The notes beneath the pieces were generated by a model. That model ran no database searches. It worked only from the letters and a program-made list of their open reading frames with translations, and was not told the origin of the DNA. The position numbers and the translations under genes are program-made. From positions 838,134 through 902,133 of the forward strand of contig VSDK01012907.1 in assembly GCA_009767595.1 (NCBI GenBank): 64,000 nt of DNA, read 5' to 3'. The stretch is from Symbiodinium kawagutii. Taxonomy: Eukaryota > Sar > Dinophyceae > Suessiales > Symbiodiniaceae. Position 1 is the first letter of the stretch; each line of letters opens with the position of its first letter. This document shows positions 1 to 13,865 of the stretch, in pieces.

Positions 1-309
1 TGATCCATGTAGTCACATAACTGGTACATCAAAATTTATGCCTTATTGTCTTCTGTTATAGACCATTCATGATCCAGTTTGTCAAGCATTGGTTGGTTGG
101 TTGCTTAATATTGACCCCTAGTCATATAGTTGGTATATCCCCAACTCTTTTTGAATATGATCCTCTATTAGCATCCGTTTACCTATTCTTAATTGCTGGT
201 TGTTTAATATTGACAGCTAATCATGCACAGGATCCAACATCGCCATATAACCGAAAACTAATTGACCACTCCACTAATTACAACAGTTAATTATAACCTA
301 ACCATTCAG

Positions 310-377
310 TGATGATGATGATGATGATGATGATGACCCTGATGACCATGATGACGATGATGATGATGATGATGATG
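310..377. repeat. GAT trinucleotide microsatellite
   Basis: Interrupted (GAT)n run. The short open frames across it are low-complexity artefacts. Confidence 0.9.
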
Positions 378-1390
378 GGATTTTCATTCCCATATCATTA
401 CTCTAACCGTTTTAATAATCAACCATTATAGAATAATTGACCAACCATTAATGATCAACCATTAGTTATCAACCATTGGCAGTAATTAGTTATCAACCAT
501 TAGTTGTCAACCATTAGTTATCAGTTACTATTGCCAGTAATGATCAACCCTTAGTTATCACCATTAATTCATGGTGATGGGATCTTCATCCCCACACACC
601 CCATCGTCCATCATCCAGGCCCGAAGTAGATCTCTTTCAGAGCAATCCTCGCGACCTGCCAGGGACACCCAGGAATTGTTGCGAGCCGTGGGCCGGGTCA
701 ACCGTCGTGGAACAGCTGTGATGGAAGATCCATTTCCATAGACTACCCCATTTTTGCCACGAGTAACTCATGATTAAGTTTCAAGAAAAATTGGTTTATT
801 CAATATGGATCTAACATTATGGGTAAACTACGAGAACTGAAATACTTTTATATAACACCATGATATCGCAGACATACAGGGCATGAAACTGCGAAACTAC
901 AAACAAGGTGTTGGGATATGACAGGAAATACATACTGTTGACCTATCATTTTGGTAAGACTTGTAAGACTTGTTTATAGCCAGTATTAGTTGATTCTGAG
1001 CAATGATTCTTGATTATCAACGACTATCAAGCAGTAATATACTACTATGAACCAAAGTTAACATTCTGTGTCGCAGAATAAAGAATATAGCAACAATTTA
1101 GATATAAACACCGTATCGCAATATAGACAGAGAATGTTAACACATGTTAACATTTTATGTCAAAATAACAACATATACTAGTAGCCAAGTACGTTTCTCT
1201 TCACAGCTCTCCACAATTAGCCCAGGCTGGGATGTGGCAAGTTGGCGGCTCTCAACCAGGCTGGGAGTTTTGCACCATTTCTCGGGAACGATACTGAAAA
1301 AATCAGTGACCTTAGTGATTATACTTGGTCAATGTTGGTTTGATGGGCAAACTACAATAACAAGAGCAACCAATCAGATCCATCATATCC

Positions 1391-1424
1391 TATGATGACG
1401 ATGATGATGATGATGATGATGATC

Positions 1425-1477
<53 letters not shown>

Positions 1478-1491
1478 CGTGATGATCATGA

Positions 1492-1532
<41 letters not shown>

Positions 1533-1556
1533 CGTGATGATCATGATGATGGTCGT
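1391..1556. repeat. GAT trinucleotide microsatellite
   Basis: About 165 bp of (GAT)n interrupted by GATCGTGATGATCATGAT blocks. That block occurs twice, so the array has partly grown by duplicating a longer unit. The poly-His open frame on the minus strand is a product of the repeat. Confidence 0.9.
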
Positions 1557-2640
1557 AATCATAGTAGTTGATTAACCACTGTGGATCAATGTTTGAGTCT
1601 ATGTGGGGTCCTGGTGTTAGATCTCCCCGAAGCATCCCACTGGGTGGCTGGTTCACCCCTGTGGTCAGCCACAGCACCATAGGGCAGGCGCTGCGGCGCA
1701 ACGCTGGTGGACGACTGGAAGGTTTGAACAGCAACATGGCGAGCTGGGTCAAGCAGTTAACCAACCATTTTCATCGGGGATATTAACCAACAAGCTATAG
1801 GTAAAACAATGGTTAATAATGGGGGAACCAGGGGGACTAAGGGTTTTGACCCATAGCTACATGGTGAAATGATGGTTGAATGATGGCAAAATGATGGTCA
1901 AATGATGGTTACAGGATGGTAGATGATTAAAGAATTGTTCAATGATTGTTGAACACGATTGCGGATGGAGACATGATGGGGATATGATGAGTGACAACAT
2001 GTGACAACCAACAGCTCGCAATGCCGCTTTGACTGCGAAGTTTCGCCCAGAAAATCATCAACTTGAATCAACTTCGAAGTTGTTGCCTTCGCTGCACCGC
2101 GGCAGATGTTCCATTCAACCTAGGGGGTAACCAGGGCTTATTCAGTACATCCAACAATCATGTTGATATCATATGGTTGCAAGGTGAGCCCCCTAGTTAG
2201 CTAAGTTGGTTCATAACTAGGGTAACTACGAGTTATGGTGGATATAACCATAGTTAAACGGCTTATTAGCCAACCTTTAACTTGGGGGGCCCACCGTGTG
2301 AAGGCGTCTTGACCAGCAGTCACATGGCTGTGGGTATCCCTGTACCCCAGGCCGTTCACATCCTCCAAATGCTGGCTTCTTAACATGGGGAACCCAAAAA
2401 TAGGATTGGTTTATTGCTATAAATGGCTGGTATTGGATGATTGGGGGGTACTCCTATTTTGAGAAACAGCCAAATGACCAAAGTAGTTGAGCTTCATCAA
2501 CCCATCGTATTTAAGGGGAATGTACAAACTAGTCGCAAAGGACATTACAATAGGACTCAGATCGACGGAACCAGCACCTTGCAGATTGGTGTGCAGGATT
2601 CAGATGATGCCATTGGGGAAGAGCCAGATCTGCATGTAAA

Positions 2641-2755
2641 TGGCCGTGGGTCAAAACCCTGTACCCCTGGTTCCCCCATGATTAACCTTTGTTTTCCCTA
2701 TGGTTTTGTTGGTAAATCCTCCATTAGTTGGTCGATTAATATCAACCCATAGCCA
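2641..2755 (-). mobile_element. MITE-like repeat, family B (TGGCTATGGGTCAA ends)
   Basis: An inverted-repeat element of about 115 bp whose ends read TGGC(T/C)(A/G)TGGGTCAA and the complement. Other recognisable copies are at 22,039-22,158, 32,450-32,564 and 44,673-44,779, with weaker ones ending near 1,860 and at about 11,437-11,551. The interior shares words such as ACTATAGGGAAAACAATGG and GGAACCAGGGGTAC. It has no coding capacity, so it is presumably mobilised in trans if it is a true transposon. Confidence 0.65.
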
Positions 2756-3950
2756 AATAGGTTTGCAAGATCCTCCAAGGCACTGGAAACAACTGAGGCC
2801 TTTGATACATTGGACCTTCGATTCTTCCAGATTGGTGGCTACATCCACAGTCATGGTTCCATGGTTCTCCTCTCATCACCAATGATGCAGCACCGTCGCA
2901 CGGCAAGAAACTTCAGATTGAACATAGGGTACTTGGACCTGGTGATCCACTTGCTTTCAACGATGCTGACAATACTATTGATAGTCTGGTAGTGAGTGAG
3001 ATCCCCATCTGGTGTTCTACAGCTTATCTTCCAGCTCTTCATACCTGAAAGGTCGGCCCATTGTAGCCGATTCGAATGGGGTTGTTGATTGTAAGCGGCC
3101 ATATCAACCTAGGAGTAATGATAGTTGCCTACACAAAAGCTGTTTTATTCACAAGAAATCTATTCAACAACCCAGGGGATTCTCAATTTATGCATTGAAT
3201 TGAGCCAATTCATTTAAGCGTTGCTTACCACCGGTATTGAGTCATCAATCAATTCAACTCTCTGAGTGCAGGTAACCAATCAGTTTTCGATGGTTTCCCG
3301 TAGTCCGAGCAACGTACGTGGTGTGCCAAGGGATCCAACCCATCGAGGCCCCACAAATCAGAAGCAAGCAGATGTACGCAACCAATCGTCAGCAGCCAAA
3401 TCAACCCACCAAAATCCATGAAGTCCTTGAGTCAACTTAGCGAAATCCGTGAAATTCTTCAATCAACTTAACGAAGTCAATGAAATCCTCCAGTCAGAGG
3501 CAACCCCTCACAATCAACCAACCACCGGCTACCAACCATAGTCATTGCATCAGAAACATTTGTTGATGTTTCCACGTTCCAGGCGGTGTTTCGCGATGTG
3601 GCCTACGTGTCACTGCCGGAGGCAAGCTGATTTCATAGCAACTGCTGTCGTGTTGAGTATGAGGTGATTACTGGCATCAAAACAATTTTGGGGTGCAAAG
3701 TTATTGGTTATAAACTCCAATCAGCTGGTGGTGTTGTTTGTAAGTTTTTGTTGGGTTGCTGGCATTTTTCTTGGGCATGGTTCTGCGTTGTGTTTTGTTT
3801 AGATTGTGTTGTTTTTTTCTTGTTGCACGAATTTGGTGTTATGTGATTGCTTGGTTGACTGTTGGTTATTTCTGGTGGCCGCGTTTGTTGATAATGCTAT
3901 TGCTGTTGTTCATCAGTGTTGTTTCCGCTGTCTGTTATGGTGGCAGTGTT

Positions 3951-3978
3951 GTTTGACGTTGTTTGACGTTGTTTGACG

Positions 3979-4030
<52 letters not shown>

Positions 4031-4076
4031 ACTGCTGTTGTTGTTGTTGTTGTTGTTGTTGTTGTACTGTTGTTGG
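3951..4076. repeat. GTT trinucleotide microsatellite
   Basis: Long (GTT)n preceded by three copies of GTTTGACGTT. It yields poly-Gln and poly-Thr open frames on the minus strand that are not genes. Confidence 0.9.
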
Positions 4077-4921
4077 ATGTTGATTGTGGACTGTTTGTGG
4101 GTGCTGTATTTTTGATTGTTAGTAGTTTGTTCAGCGATTGCTTTGCAATTTGTACTTGAGTTGTTGTCAACCGCTGCTGACCTTCTTTCTGTCATTTGTT
4201 TGGTTTATGTGCGTTATTTCATTGATTGGTACTTCTGCTTTCTTCATTTCCCTGCTATTTGCAATGGTTGGTTGGTGAACCAATCTTTTCAGGGATGGCA
4301 AGCACCAACCACCAACCACACTTGTTGCTTTTTGGTCTGATTGTGCTTCGTCGTTGATTGATTATTGCTTTCATGGAAGATTGCTCCTGTTGTGGTTGTC
4401 CTTGTCTATGATCTATTCAGCAGATTTAAGATATGTTTAAGAAAGTCCTTTGCAGTCGGTCTCGAACTTCTCTTTCTATGACATGAGGCACGTGCAGAAG
4501 TTGTCACCTGACTGTCTGTCAAACAAGATGAGAAAACCATAATTCTTTTGTATGGTGACCGACCGAATCGTGATGGTTCAACATTGGTGAATGTCCATTA
4601 ACCGTCACGATTAAAGACAATTGGTGGTGATGCAATGATCGCTATAGCGGTTTCTTCTTGTTTGTTGTTGTGCCTATGTTTTTTCGTTTATCAACATTTA
4701 TCAACCATAGTTGGCTGACTAACCATCAATTAACCATCAGTCGCTGTAACGACCATAGTACTCACCATAGCAATCACCACCCAACCATCCGCAATCCTTT
4801 CTGTTTCGGTCTGCAGCTCGGACGGCAGGCAAGAAACTGTCCAGACATGACCTTGGAAATGGCCAGGGCCTCAGACGGTTTGGTGGCACGGGCGTGGTGG
4901 GTTGCCTGAGGGAACTGTGAT

Positions 4922-5028
4922 CTGGTTGATGGTTTCAAGTTTCATTTTTTTTTGTTTTCTCAAATGTGGTTATTAATTTATTGGGTGGTTGACTCATATG
5001 TTTTAAAGGGTTTGAAACCAACAACCAG
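4922..5028. mobile_element. MITE-like repeat, family A (CTGGTTGGTGGTTTCAA ends)
   Basis: A roughly 100-bp element with terminal inverted repeats close to CTGGTTGGTGGTTTCAA and TTGAAACCACCAACCAG. The interior has a TTTTCCCTAGTGG-like word, then AATGGTTGGTTGACTAAT and TTTTCATAGGGG. This is the commonest family in the window. Other copies are at about 6,831-6,917, 9,965-10,062, 11,749-11,936 (with an internal duplication), 12,884-12,981, 13,309-13,416, 13,950-14,051, 16,681-16,755, 27,572-27,671, 32,259-32,355, 37,352-37,421, 38,425-38,518, and one ending near 40,599. Confidence 0.7.
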
Positions 5029-5260
5029 TGATTCAATTTGGGATTTATTGCAAAAAGTGATGGGATAATTTGAGAAGTGATACCCCAAAAAGCATCATAT
5101 CTACATGAATTTACTTGTTCATTCACATTGTTTAGCAGAACTAGCAGAACCCATGGATAACTGTCAGGCTTAGGCGCCGTTTTAGGCACCTTCAGGCTGT
5201 TGATGCACCACGCAGCCACCGGGGTCCCCAAATTCCAGGTGGCCCACTACTGGGTGGTTT

Positions 5261-5331
5261 ACAGCTATGAACTTAGATTTGCAGTTCATTTATTAACTAG
5301 ATAATCCTTGGTTATCTAAGTTCATAGCTGT
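5261..5331. repeat. 18-bp inverted repeat, short MITE-like hairpin
   Basis: ACAGCTATGAACTTAGAT at 5,261-5,278 is followed by its exact complement at 5,314-5,331. A partial third copy of the arm lies just downstream at about 5,353. It is non-coding. Confidence 0.75.
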
Positions 5332-7251
5332 TAATATGAACTTAGATCTAGATTACAGCTATGAACCTGGATATCATTGATTTACCAACAAGGGATCTAA
5401 TGGCGCCAGCAAGACTACTCTTGAGCCAAACTTGAAACACTTCAAGCTCGAAGTTTTCCCTGCCTTTGCTGGCCTACCTACACAGCTTATCCCATCCAGG
5501 CAGCTCATCCGCGGCTGGACAACATCCCACCTTCATTGGAAACCCTCCAGCGCTGCGCCAGTAGGTTGGGAAAAAGAAAGGCTGTAGGTCTTCCACTTTG
5601 TGCCCAGTCCGAAGATAAATCATGTTCTGACCGTCACAAGCACAGCGGCGATGTGCATCCTCCTCCAGTTCCAGCTTCCACTTCCTCTTCTAGCAACGCT
5701 GGTCTCGAAACCCAAGCAGCCTCAATGTCGAGTGCTTCTTCAAAAAAGCAGGCTTATATGCCACCAATCAGGGTTGAAAAGTACCAATTCAAGGATAAGG
5801 GCAATTTGCGGCAGATGCAGTTTAACGAGGGGCCCCACTTTGGTAATTATGAGCCCGCCCCACTACAATCCACCACCCAAAAGGCGCCAATTAAGGTCTG
5901 CTTGATCAATTTGTGAGACCTTTTCTATGCATGTTTGGTAATGGAGATCCCCATCAACAACACATCACCAGCTCGTTGTTGTTAAACTGGAGGTGGTTTA
6001 TCCATACGAATCTACCATTTTTATCCATTTTTTGATGTCAGCCGATCCAGGAAGAAATCCTGAAGCACAGGAACTGGTAAGATGAACTGGAGTTCATCCT
6101 GAACCACTGAAGCTCCTAATTTTTCTTGGTCATTATTATCTCCTAATAATCAACCATTCTGCACCCTGTGGTTGGTCATTATCCTCTAACAATCCTCTAT
6201 AGTTAGTATGATGATAATAGCCTCCTTATTCATCATTCTGGCTGCTTACTCCACTGCCAACACCTGCGTTCACCTCGATCTCGCCAAGGTTTTTGTCAGC
6301 ACAGGTTGCAGGGATCTCAGAGAGAGCCAAAGGGTGAAGTTTGCCGGTAATAATGCTTAACTGGGGGGATTACAGCTACTAGACATGGGTTTAGCATTAT
6401 TACTATCAGGAAACCATGGCTTTTTCTATGGTTAATAGTGGTTTGTACTGGTTAGTAATAGGGGATAATGGTGGATGTTTGGGCTTCTTGGGATATGATT
6501 GATTGACCACATAGCCACTAAAGCCGTTAGACTTTCAGCAAGGGATGTGAAAGCCACCAAGTTATACAAAAGTGGTTGATAGTTGATACCAAGTTAGTAA
6601 TGGTTGACACCTGACGATGGTTGAGAGTAGGGGATTATAGCGGTTAAACAGCTACTAGTTGGTGATATTGATACTCTGGCTGGTGGTTGGGAGGGATGAG
6701 CTTCGGCAGGGGTATCCCTAGATGCCAAAAAAGGGGGATAAGGAGCTACTAGGAGTTTTCGAACAAAATGGTACAGTAGGGAACCCTCAAAGAGCTGGAT
6801 GGTTCATTGCCAAAAATGATCTGGTTGGTGGTTCAAACATTTTTTATTTTCCCTAGTGGTTACTAGCAATTGGTTGGTTGACTAATAAATTTCATAGGGG
6901 TTGAAACCACCAACCAGTGATGCTCATGGAGAATGATTGGAGGGACCCTTTTTACAGAAGCCACCAGCGGGTTTGGTGTTACACAAAATTCATGGCCGAT
7001 GAATCATTGCCGATAATGATTCATACCAATGATTCATGGCTATTACAGCAAGTATGCAAGTATGTTTATTGTTACGTAATTCGTCATTAGTACTACTTTC
7101 CAGGATGAATCATTATTGAGATTCTTTTTGCTGGGTCGTGAACCATCGACATGTTTGGTGGTTGATGACTCGCAGAATTTTGTGGTTATCCAAACTCGTT
7201 GACCGTCAGCTAGTATACTTTTCCAGTGTCAATAATCGCTGACTGTTTAGG

Positions 7252-7304
<53 letters not shown>

Positions 7305-10300
7305 TCTTTGTGAATGCAATGTGGTGGGCTGCCTGTTGGGCTACGAACCAACCATTATAGTTGGTATATCCCCAAGTTTTGCTTATATCTTATTATCCCC
7401 TTGTTAACAACCACTGCTAACCATTTGAAATTTGTAAACCAACCATCACTTTGGGGTCCCCAAACTGGTTTGATAAACCACCATCTAGTATATATGTTTT
7501 TCCAATTTGAACATATACCCATTGTTTAACCGTAACCATTGTTTTTGGTGAGTGTCCCCCACTATGAACCATGTTACGCCACAGTCAACCATAGAAAATC
7601 CCATTTTTTCGGGAACCCCTATGACTTGAGAAGCCACCCACATGGGTTCCCAACAGTGCCCTGCACGTCAAGGCACTGCTCCGCGCATGTTGATTCACGT
7701 AGGCTCAGGGCGCAGCTTGAAGGCGGGCCGGGGCGCTCATGGGCTCATGGTCATGGTATGAAAGGCGGGGTAAATGACGTGCAAATGAGGATTGATGGTA
7801 GGGAAATGACAGGTAAGTGACAGCCAAATGAGAGGGAAATGACAGGTAAATGACATGTAAATGAGGATAAATCGTTGAAAAATGCTTAATTGATTGTGGT
7901 AATAACTACCAGGTGGGGCCCCTTAGTTAGCTAAGCTGGTTTAAAACTATTGGTTGGTTGGGTAAATCCGGTGCGATGGCTGGTGAACGGTGGGTAAATG
8001 ACGAAATGATAGGTAAATGGCAGGTAAATGATAGGGAAATGACAAATGATAGTTGATATTATGGAATCGTTATTTCACGATAGTGTGACTAGGGATGGTC
8101 AATGAGAAGTTGTGAAGGTTGAAAAATGGCTACTTATTGCAATGGTCCATTCAGTAATGGTTGAATGAAAGTCGTAATGGCTTAAATGCTGGATAATGCA
8201 TGATTATTGATGGCTGACTGATGTTTTTTTCATGGTTAAATGACAGATTATAGGAATGAGTAATTTGGTATGAATGCTTTATATTGCCTAGCCATGGTTT
8301 GTTAATGGTTTATAGATGGTGAAGTGATGTTTGAACGATGGTAAACTTATGTTTGATTGCTGCTTAATCAATGGATAATCAATAATTGCATGATGGCCTG
8401 TGCGGGTCAATTCATAATTGGTAAGCCTAAAGTGATGGTTGATTATAGGTTCGAATAGCCATAGCATTGGAAGTGTTTGATGTTATGATGAATGATGGCT
8501 ATATCACTGTAGTGATTAGTGATGGTAAATGACAGTAAATGACGGTTGATGATGATAGTTGACGGTGATTTTGCAAAAAGAAACACATGTCCGACAATGC
8601 AATCATGCATGTTGATATGCCAAACAGGTTGAACTGGGTCATACCTCCTGTGTGCCAGAACGGGGTCATCGATGATGGTTGATAAATTGGTTGATCAACA
8701 TCATAGGAAGGACACATTGAGTTGATGAACCACCCTACCAACCACCACACTATCATGGTTGATAGGTGGTTAATCAATCAAGAATAATTAGTTTTAGCTC
8801 TGAATCCAGGTCAAACAAAATCCCAAACCAATAATTGAGGATTTTTTTCAGTTCTACTCTCTGGTTGCAGTTCGTGGGTTGTAATGATCCCAAGCCAACA
8901 TCAGTGTAGAACCAGTCAATTGCAAACCCATCAACGAGAGGTTTTGGAACAGCTCCACAAATATTCGAGATTCCTATACTTGCGCCGCCAATATGAGATG
9001 TCTACATGCCCGTTCTTGCTTAGTGATTGGCGACCCATTTACTAGGTTGTGCTGATTGCTAGAAACATACATCTCCTCAATGTGATGCGGATGACTCTGG
9101 GCGGATGAAACTTACAGTCATGGCATCGAACCACATTCTGATCAACCTGGGAGTCAATGTCGAACATTGGGCGCTGGGACTGTTTCGCACTCGTTAAGTG
9201 CCCGTTGGCTTTTCCATTGCTGGAAGCGGAAGAGAGCTACAAGCGTTTGATGGAAGAAATTCTGGATACAGCACAGGTCACAGCCGAAGACGGTAAACCG
9301 CTCTGTCGCACGTCGGGCAGTGGCACAGGGACTTGCACCGCTGGAGACTCCTCGCTGGAGCCCAGACAGTGCTCGCCCGGATTTGGCGCATTGCTGGGCC
9401 AAGACAACCTGCGGATGGCGTCTTGGCTCGTTGCATCCGTCGGGAATCCGTCGTTCCGTCTCCTTCGCTCTGCTCTTGGCTTTGTTTCTCACGGCGGACA
9501 AGCGCGGGTTCCAATGGCTCGCTGGTTTGAGAATGGGTCAGCCACACCAATTCGTGAAAAACGAAGGCATTTGCAAGCCACACCAGGCGTGTTTTCAGAA
9601 GCATCAGGCATTCGCAATCACTATTAGGATGCTAAGCGTCACAGCGTCACGGTTCGGTGATTGCCTGGGCCCTGAACATTGTCCCCTTGGCCTAGCTTTA
9701 TAAGGGAGCCCACATTGTGAGCCCTGTGCTGGATGCAACTCAATGGGTCATGGGAGCTGAACCCCTCCAGGTAGATGAATCCCCAAGAATGGATAGCTGA
9801 CACACATGTTTCTTGTTGAAGGGCGCATTTTTGGGGAAGGCCACCTAGTATCCTCAAGATATTCAAATGACACCCCTGGTCCCTATTTTCGGAGGCTAAT
9901 CACCACGGACTACAGATATCTTTGCTTGACGACCACTGTAATTTGCCCTGGGTCTCACATTAGTGGTTGGTGGTTTCAATTTTCTTAATTTCCCAATGTT
10001 CAGCTTAGAATGGTCAGTCGGTGAACTACTGTAACATTTTTCATGTTGAAACCAGCAACCAGGTTACCTTTGTCCATGTTTGGCCCGGGAAGTGTGGCAA
10101 AGATCCTGCCTGTGGTCACGCTGCAAGGTGATTGAGAGCCATTTGAGCTTAGATTCGCCACGTGGATGAAAGGGATGACTTTATGGTGTGAATGGTTGAC
10201 TGTTGATGATGTTTGATTCATACTGCTTGTTGGCAATGGTTTTTGATCCTGATGAGCATCAGTTGGTTTGGTTGGCAATGATAGTCTTGGGTGAGTATAG

Positions 10301-12883
10301 ATCGAGAACAGGAGGATGTCTAGGGTTTTGTCGGAAAACAACAGGTGGCAAACAATGATCTTGGTGGTCTAAGATGCTGATCATTTGGATCATCTAATTT
10401 GGACATCTTCAACAGGGCCTGCGGCAGCCATGGAGTGCGTCCCATCAATCTGAGGGCTAAAGTCGTCCAGTCCAATTTGGTCCCTGTTGACCAACAAGTG
10501 GACTAAACCCAATGGATTTTCGTGATCAGTAATGGTCTACAGTAATTTTGCTACACTCCTTAACCAATCCATCTCATCAGTGGCGGTATTATATCATGTA
10601 TACACGAGGTAACGATTCGACTTTGCTCACCGGAATGACCGCCCGGCTTCTGTGGCATTTGTGGCTGGAGGCTGAACAGGTTGATGATCATTGTTGATTG
10701 GTAGGCACCACCCCCTCGCGGGCCTGAGGTTATTTTCATGCGGCCTGTGGCCTTAGCCCTTGATAGGTAGCTCGGCACCCAGCAGATAATGTCGGTTTAC
10801 AACATGTAAAAACAGTGGACTCTTTTGAACTTTGAACATCCTTCGTTTTTATTGATGAACCAATCTCAATCATCATTAGCCCTTGGCAACCACATTACAA
10901 TGCAGCAATTAATATAGTTTGGCCATTCTTTAGCCATTAGAGATCGTTAGAGTTGGATATGAATCATTGGTTTATATGATATAATACAAATGTTTGAACA
11001 GAATTCCTCTGTAAATTGTAAATACGGCTGTTCAATGAACCATGAACCACGTTCGCACCGTCATCAACCATTATACACTGATTGGTTTACAGCCACTTCG
11101 TGCTTTTGAGATTAGATGGTTTTACTAGTAGCCACCAAAAGTTTTAGCAAGTTAAGCCAGCAAGTAGATCATTCTCAAAGATCTATTGGTACTGGCATTT
11201 GCTATCAACCGTTATTGGACATCACTTATCCATTAGAGTTGGGTATGAACCCTTGATATGTATCAATATATGGTATCAATGGTTCCATCAATGGCAAACC
11301 AGTCATGTCAATACCATAGATCAACCATTATGGACCATTTTATTGACGAACCATCTATTCCTCCAGTTGTGGATTTTTCTCGTTGATATTATCCTGTTGT
11401 CGTGGCTCTCTTTGTTCTCTAGCGTCCATCTAGCAGTGGGTCAAGACCCTGTACAGTGGTTCCCCTATCATCAACCATTGTTTTCTCTATGAAATTGTTG
11501 GTTGTTCAACCCATTATTGGTTGGTTAATATTGACCAATAGCATCCAATAGCCATCTATGAATGTGTCAGTCTACGGCATTGACATTGCTGCGATGTTTC
11601 TAAGTTTCCAGGTCACGTGCCGCCCTGAGGTCAGACGCCGGCTTGTGCAACGGCCTGTGTCGCGTGCGGGACGTCCAGTAAGCGATGTCGGGTGATTTTT
11701 TGCAGCTGGGGATACCTCATTCATGGGCTACAGCGTGGATTGACTATACTAGTTGGTGGTTTAAATTCATTTGGTTGATGGTTCTAATAGTTTTTAAGAA
11801 ATGGTTGGTTGTGGTTTATAATAGTTGATCTACAGCTTCTGGTTTTAAACAGTTTTTATTCAATTTTGTTCCTAATGATTTTTAAGAAATGGTTGGTTGA
11901 CTACTGTTTTTCATAGGGGTTGAAACCACCAACCAGTATAATAACTGTTCCAACTAATCATTAATAACGGCATAGTTGGCAAACTTGATGTAGCTGATGT
12001 GGTTTGTTAGTAGTTGTATCAGGTTTTGATATGCTTTGTCATGATAGCTAGTGCATCGGTTATACGCGAGTGCTACATGTTCCTCGATCGGCTAATTGTC
12101 GCTGGGACCTAGCGCTACTCCCTGGTAGATTGACCCTCGAAAATCACTAGGGGCACCCCGTGGAATGAAGGAAGCCACCACTAATCCTGTTGATATTGTT
12201 ATTGAGTGCAGTTTATAATTCTTTTTTGCTGTAGCCACTACAATTAATCAACATAGCTCGTCAATGATTACATTAAAAATGATATTGTGAGTTTCCAGCA
12301 AGCAACAGGCCGGGCATCAACACCGGGGATGCCCGCCCTCAATGAAGCAACAACGTAGCCGTGTGAGATCCACAAGCATTGTGGTCACAACTATAAGATG
12401 TTTGTTTAATAAACCATTCAACTACAACCACAAAGTTATTTGATTTCATGGAATGGCAATTTGATGTAAAATTAATAACACTGACACAAGCATAACAACA
12501 CAATGACTGGTAGGTTTCTTGGTTGATTGGTTGTATTTCAAGTGTTGAAGAGATGTTGTCGCTAAGTTAGCTGCCAAGCTACTGTCGTTGATCCGAGCCG
12601 TCCATCATGGGTTGCTGTTGATGATTTTTCTTCCCCCTGGACCATCACAAACCATTAGCAGCCATGATGAACCTTGCTAAAGAATAGGTGGATGATCCGA
12701 CAATCCACCATTGATAACTGGTTTCCTAGGGTAAAAAAATGTGATGTTTTTTTGCTAGGCCAGGGACCACCAGCGGGCATCACTCTTTCTATACAATGCC
12801 ATGATATGCCAAGTGTGAAAAAGGCGGTCACGTCACAATGGAGAAGCCATGGGTAGAGCATGGTAGAGCTGTTCACATCCCAA

Positions 12884-12981
12884 GGTTGGTGGTTTGAAAC
12901 CTTGTTTATTTTCCCTAGTAGTTATTACCAATTGGTTGGTTGACTGACATTTTTCATAGGGGTGGTTCAACCACCAACCAG
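12884..12981. mobile_element. MITE-like repeat, family A
   Basis: Good copy, with GGTTGGTGGTTTG at the left end and CAACCACCAACCAG at the right. The right arm is a CAACC variant (TCATAGGGGTGGTTCAACCACC). The copies at 13,309-13,416 and 38,425-38,518 have the same or nearly the same arm, which defines a sub-family. Confidence 0.7.
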
Positions 12982-13308
12982 AATAGCACCTGACAAAGTA
13001 CAACTGGTCGTGGCGAGCTAGGTCTGGTTCGATGAAAGGGCCACCGTGAATTGCTGGCCCTTGGCCCACCTCCGTGCGCCATGGCTAAACTCACGTTGGA
13101 TTGCTAACAATATTTATTAAGTGGTCATGAACCATCATTCTTGGGGTAACTCAACCGTGGACTACAGTGACTAAATTATTGATAGGAACATCATCATTTT
13201 TGTTGTAATATGAATTTGTGGAATATGCGTTACTTTTATAGCCGGATAACAATATCAATAATGATAATAGCTACATAATATCAATGTGTTCATATTGTCA
13301 ATCAATAC

Positions 13309-13416
13309 TGGTTGGTGGTTTCAAACATGTTTTTCTTCCGTACTAGTAGGAATTATAACCAAATGGTTGCTTGACATATATATATTTCTCATAGGGGTGG
13401 TTCAACCACCAACCAG
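13309..13416. mobile_element. MITE-like repeat, family A
   Basis: Full-length copy with ACTGGTTGGTGGTTTCAA at the left and CAACCACCAACCAGTT at the right. It lies 327 bp from the previous copy, in a local cluster with 13,950-14,051. Confidence 0.7.
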
Positions 13417-13596
13417 TTATAGCCGGCTTATAATCAACCATGGTTTCTTGGGGTTCCTGGTAGCTGTGCCCTTCAGGTCGTCGCTGCAGAAGATTCTCAG
13501 GTACGCGTTGCGTGCAAACGGGGGCCCCCGGCGCGTTGAAGGAGATGGTGTTGGCTTGAAACGATGATTCATGATGATTAGATGGTTGATAATCAT

Positions 13597-13685
13597 TAAT
13601 GTTGGTTTCTGATTAGTATCTACCTGTTGGTTTCATCTATGTTCATTACTTTAGGGGGGGTTACACTAATCAGAAACCAACATTA
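13597..13685. mobile_element. MITE-like repeat, family F (21-bp perfect inverted repeat)
   Basis: TAATGTTGGTTTCTGATTAGT at 13,597-13,617 is exactly complemented at 13,665-13,685. The total length is 89 bp and there is no coding capacity. I saw no second full copy in the window. Confidence 0.75.
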
Positions 13686-13774
13686 GATTGATTCATGATG
13701 ATTGATAGTGGTTGAAGATGGTTGGATGGTTGAGAATCACTTGAAACAATGATTCAAAATGATTGATACACTCC

Positions 13775-13865
13775 GGTAAGCTAACATAGCTGGCTGGAAA
13801 ATCACCAGTTGCAACAGCTAAGGAATCTACAAATAGTGGATCATCCATTGCTATGTTAGTTTACC
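13775..13865. mobile_element. MITE-like repeat, family G (GGTAAGCTAACATAGC ends)
   Basis: The 16-bp arms at 13,775-13,790 and 13,850-13,865 match with one mismatch. Related sequence with an added TGGAAAATCCACC motif appears near 14,320, 33,585 and 39,855, so this is a dispersed family with degraded members. Confidence 0.6.

Larger units (their letters stand above)
1..9150. other. repeat-rich non-coding host DNA
   Basis: No gene is supported here. The sequence is mostly degenerate TGGTTGAT / AACCATCA words, trinucleotide microsatellites and short inverted-repeat elements, some listed separately. A 7.75-8.05 kb stretch is a degenerate minisatellite built on AAATGACAGGTAAATGAC. The open frame at 5,536-5,916 (126 codons, Ser/Pro/Gln-rich) has somewhat protein-like composition in its last half but no recognisable domain. 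It could be an exon or a retroelement scrap, and I do not call it a gene. Confidence 0.6.

Noticed and set aside
1486..1764. Minus-strand frame with His tract
   Set aside because: His tract is the GAT microsatellite; the rest overlaps an equally long frame on the other strand.
5536..5916. 126-codon Ser/Pro/Gln-rich open frame
   Set aside because: Second half looks mildly protein-like, but there is no domain, splice context or repeat-free neighbourhood to support a gene.
9154..9703. Overlapping open frames on both strands
   Set aside because: GC-rich patch with frames open in several phases and no recognisable domain; an exon is possible but not supported.
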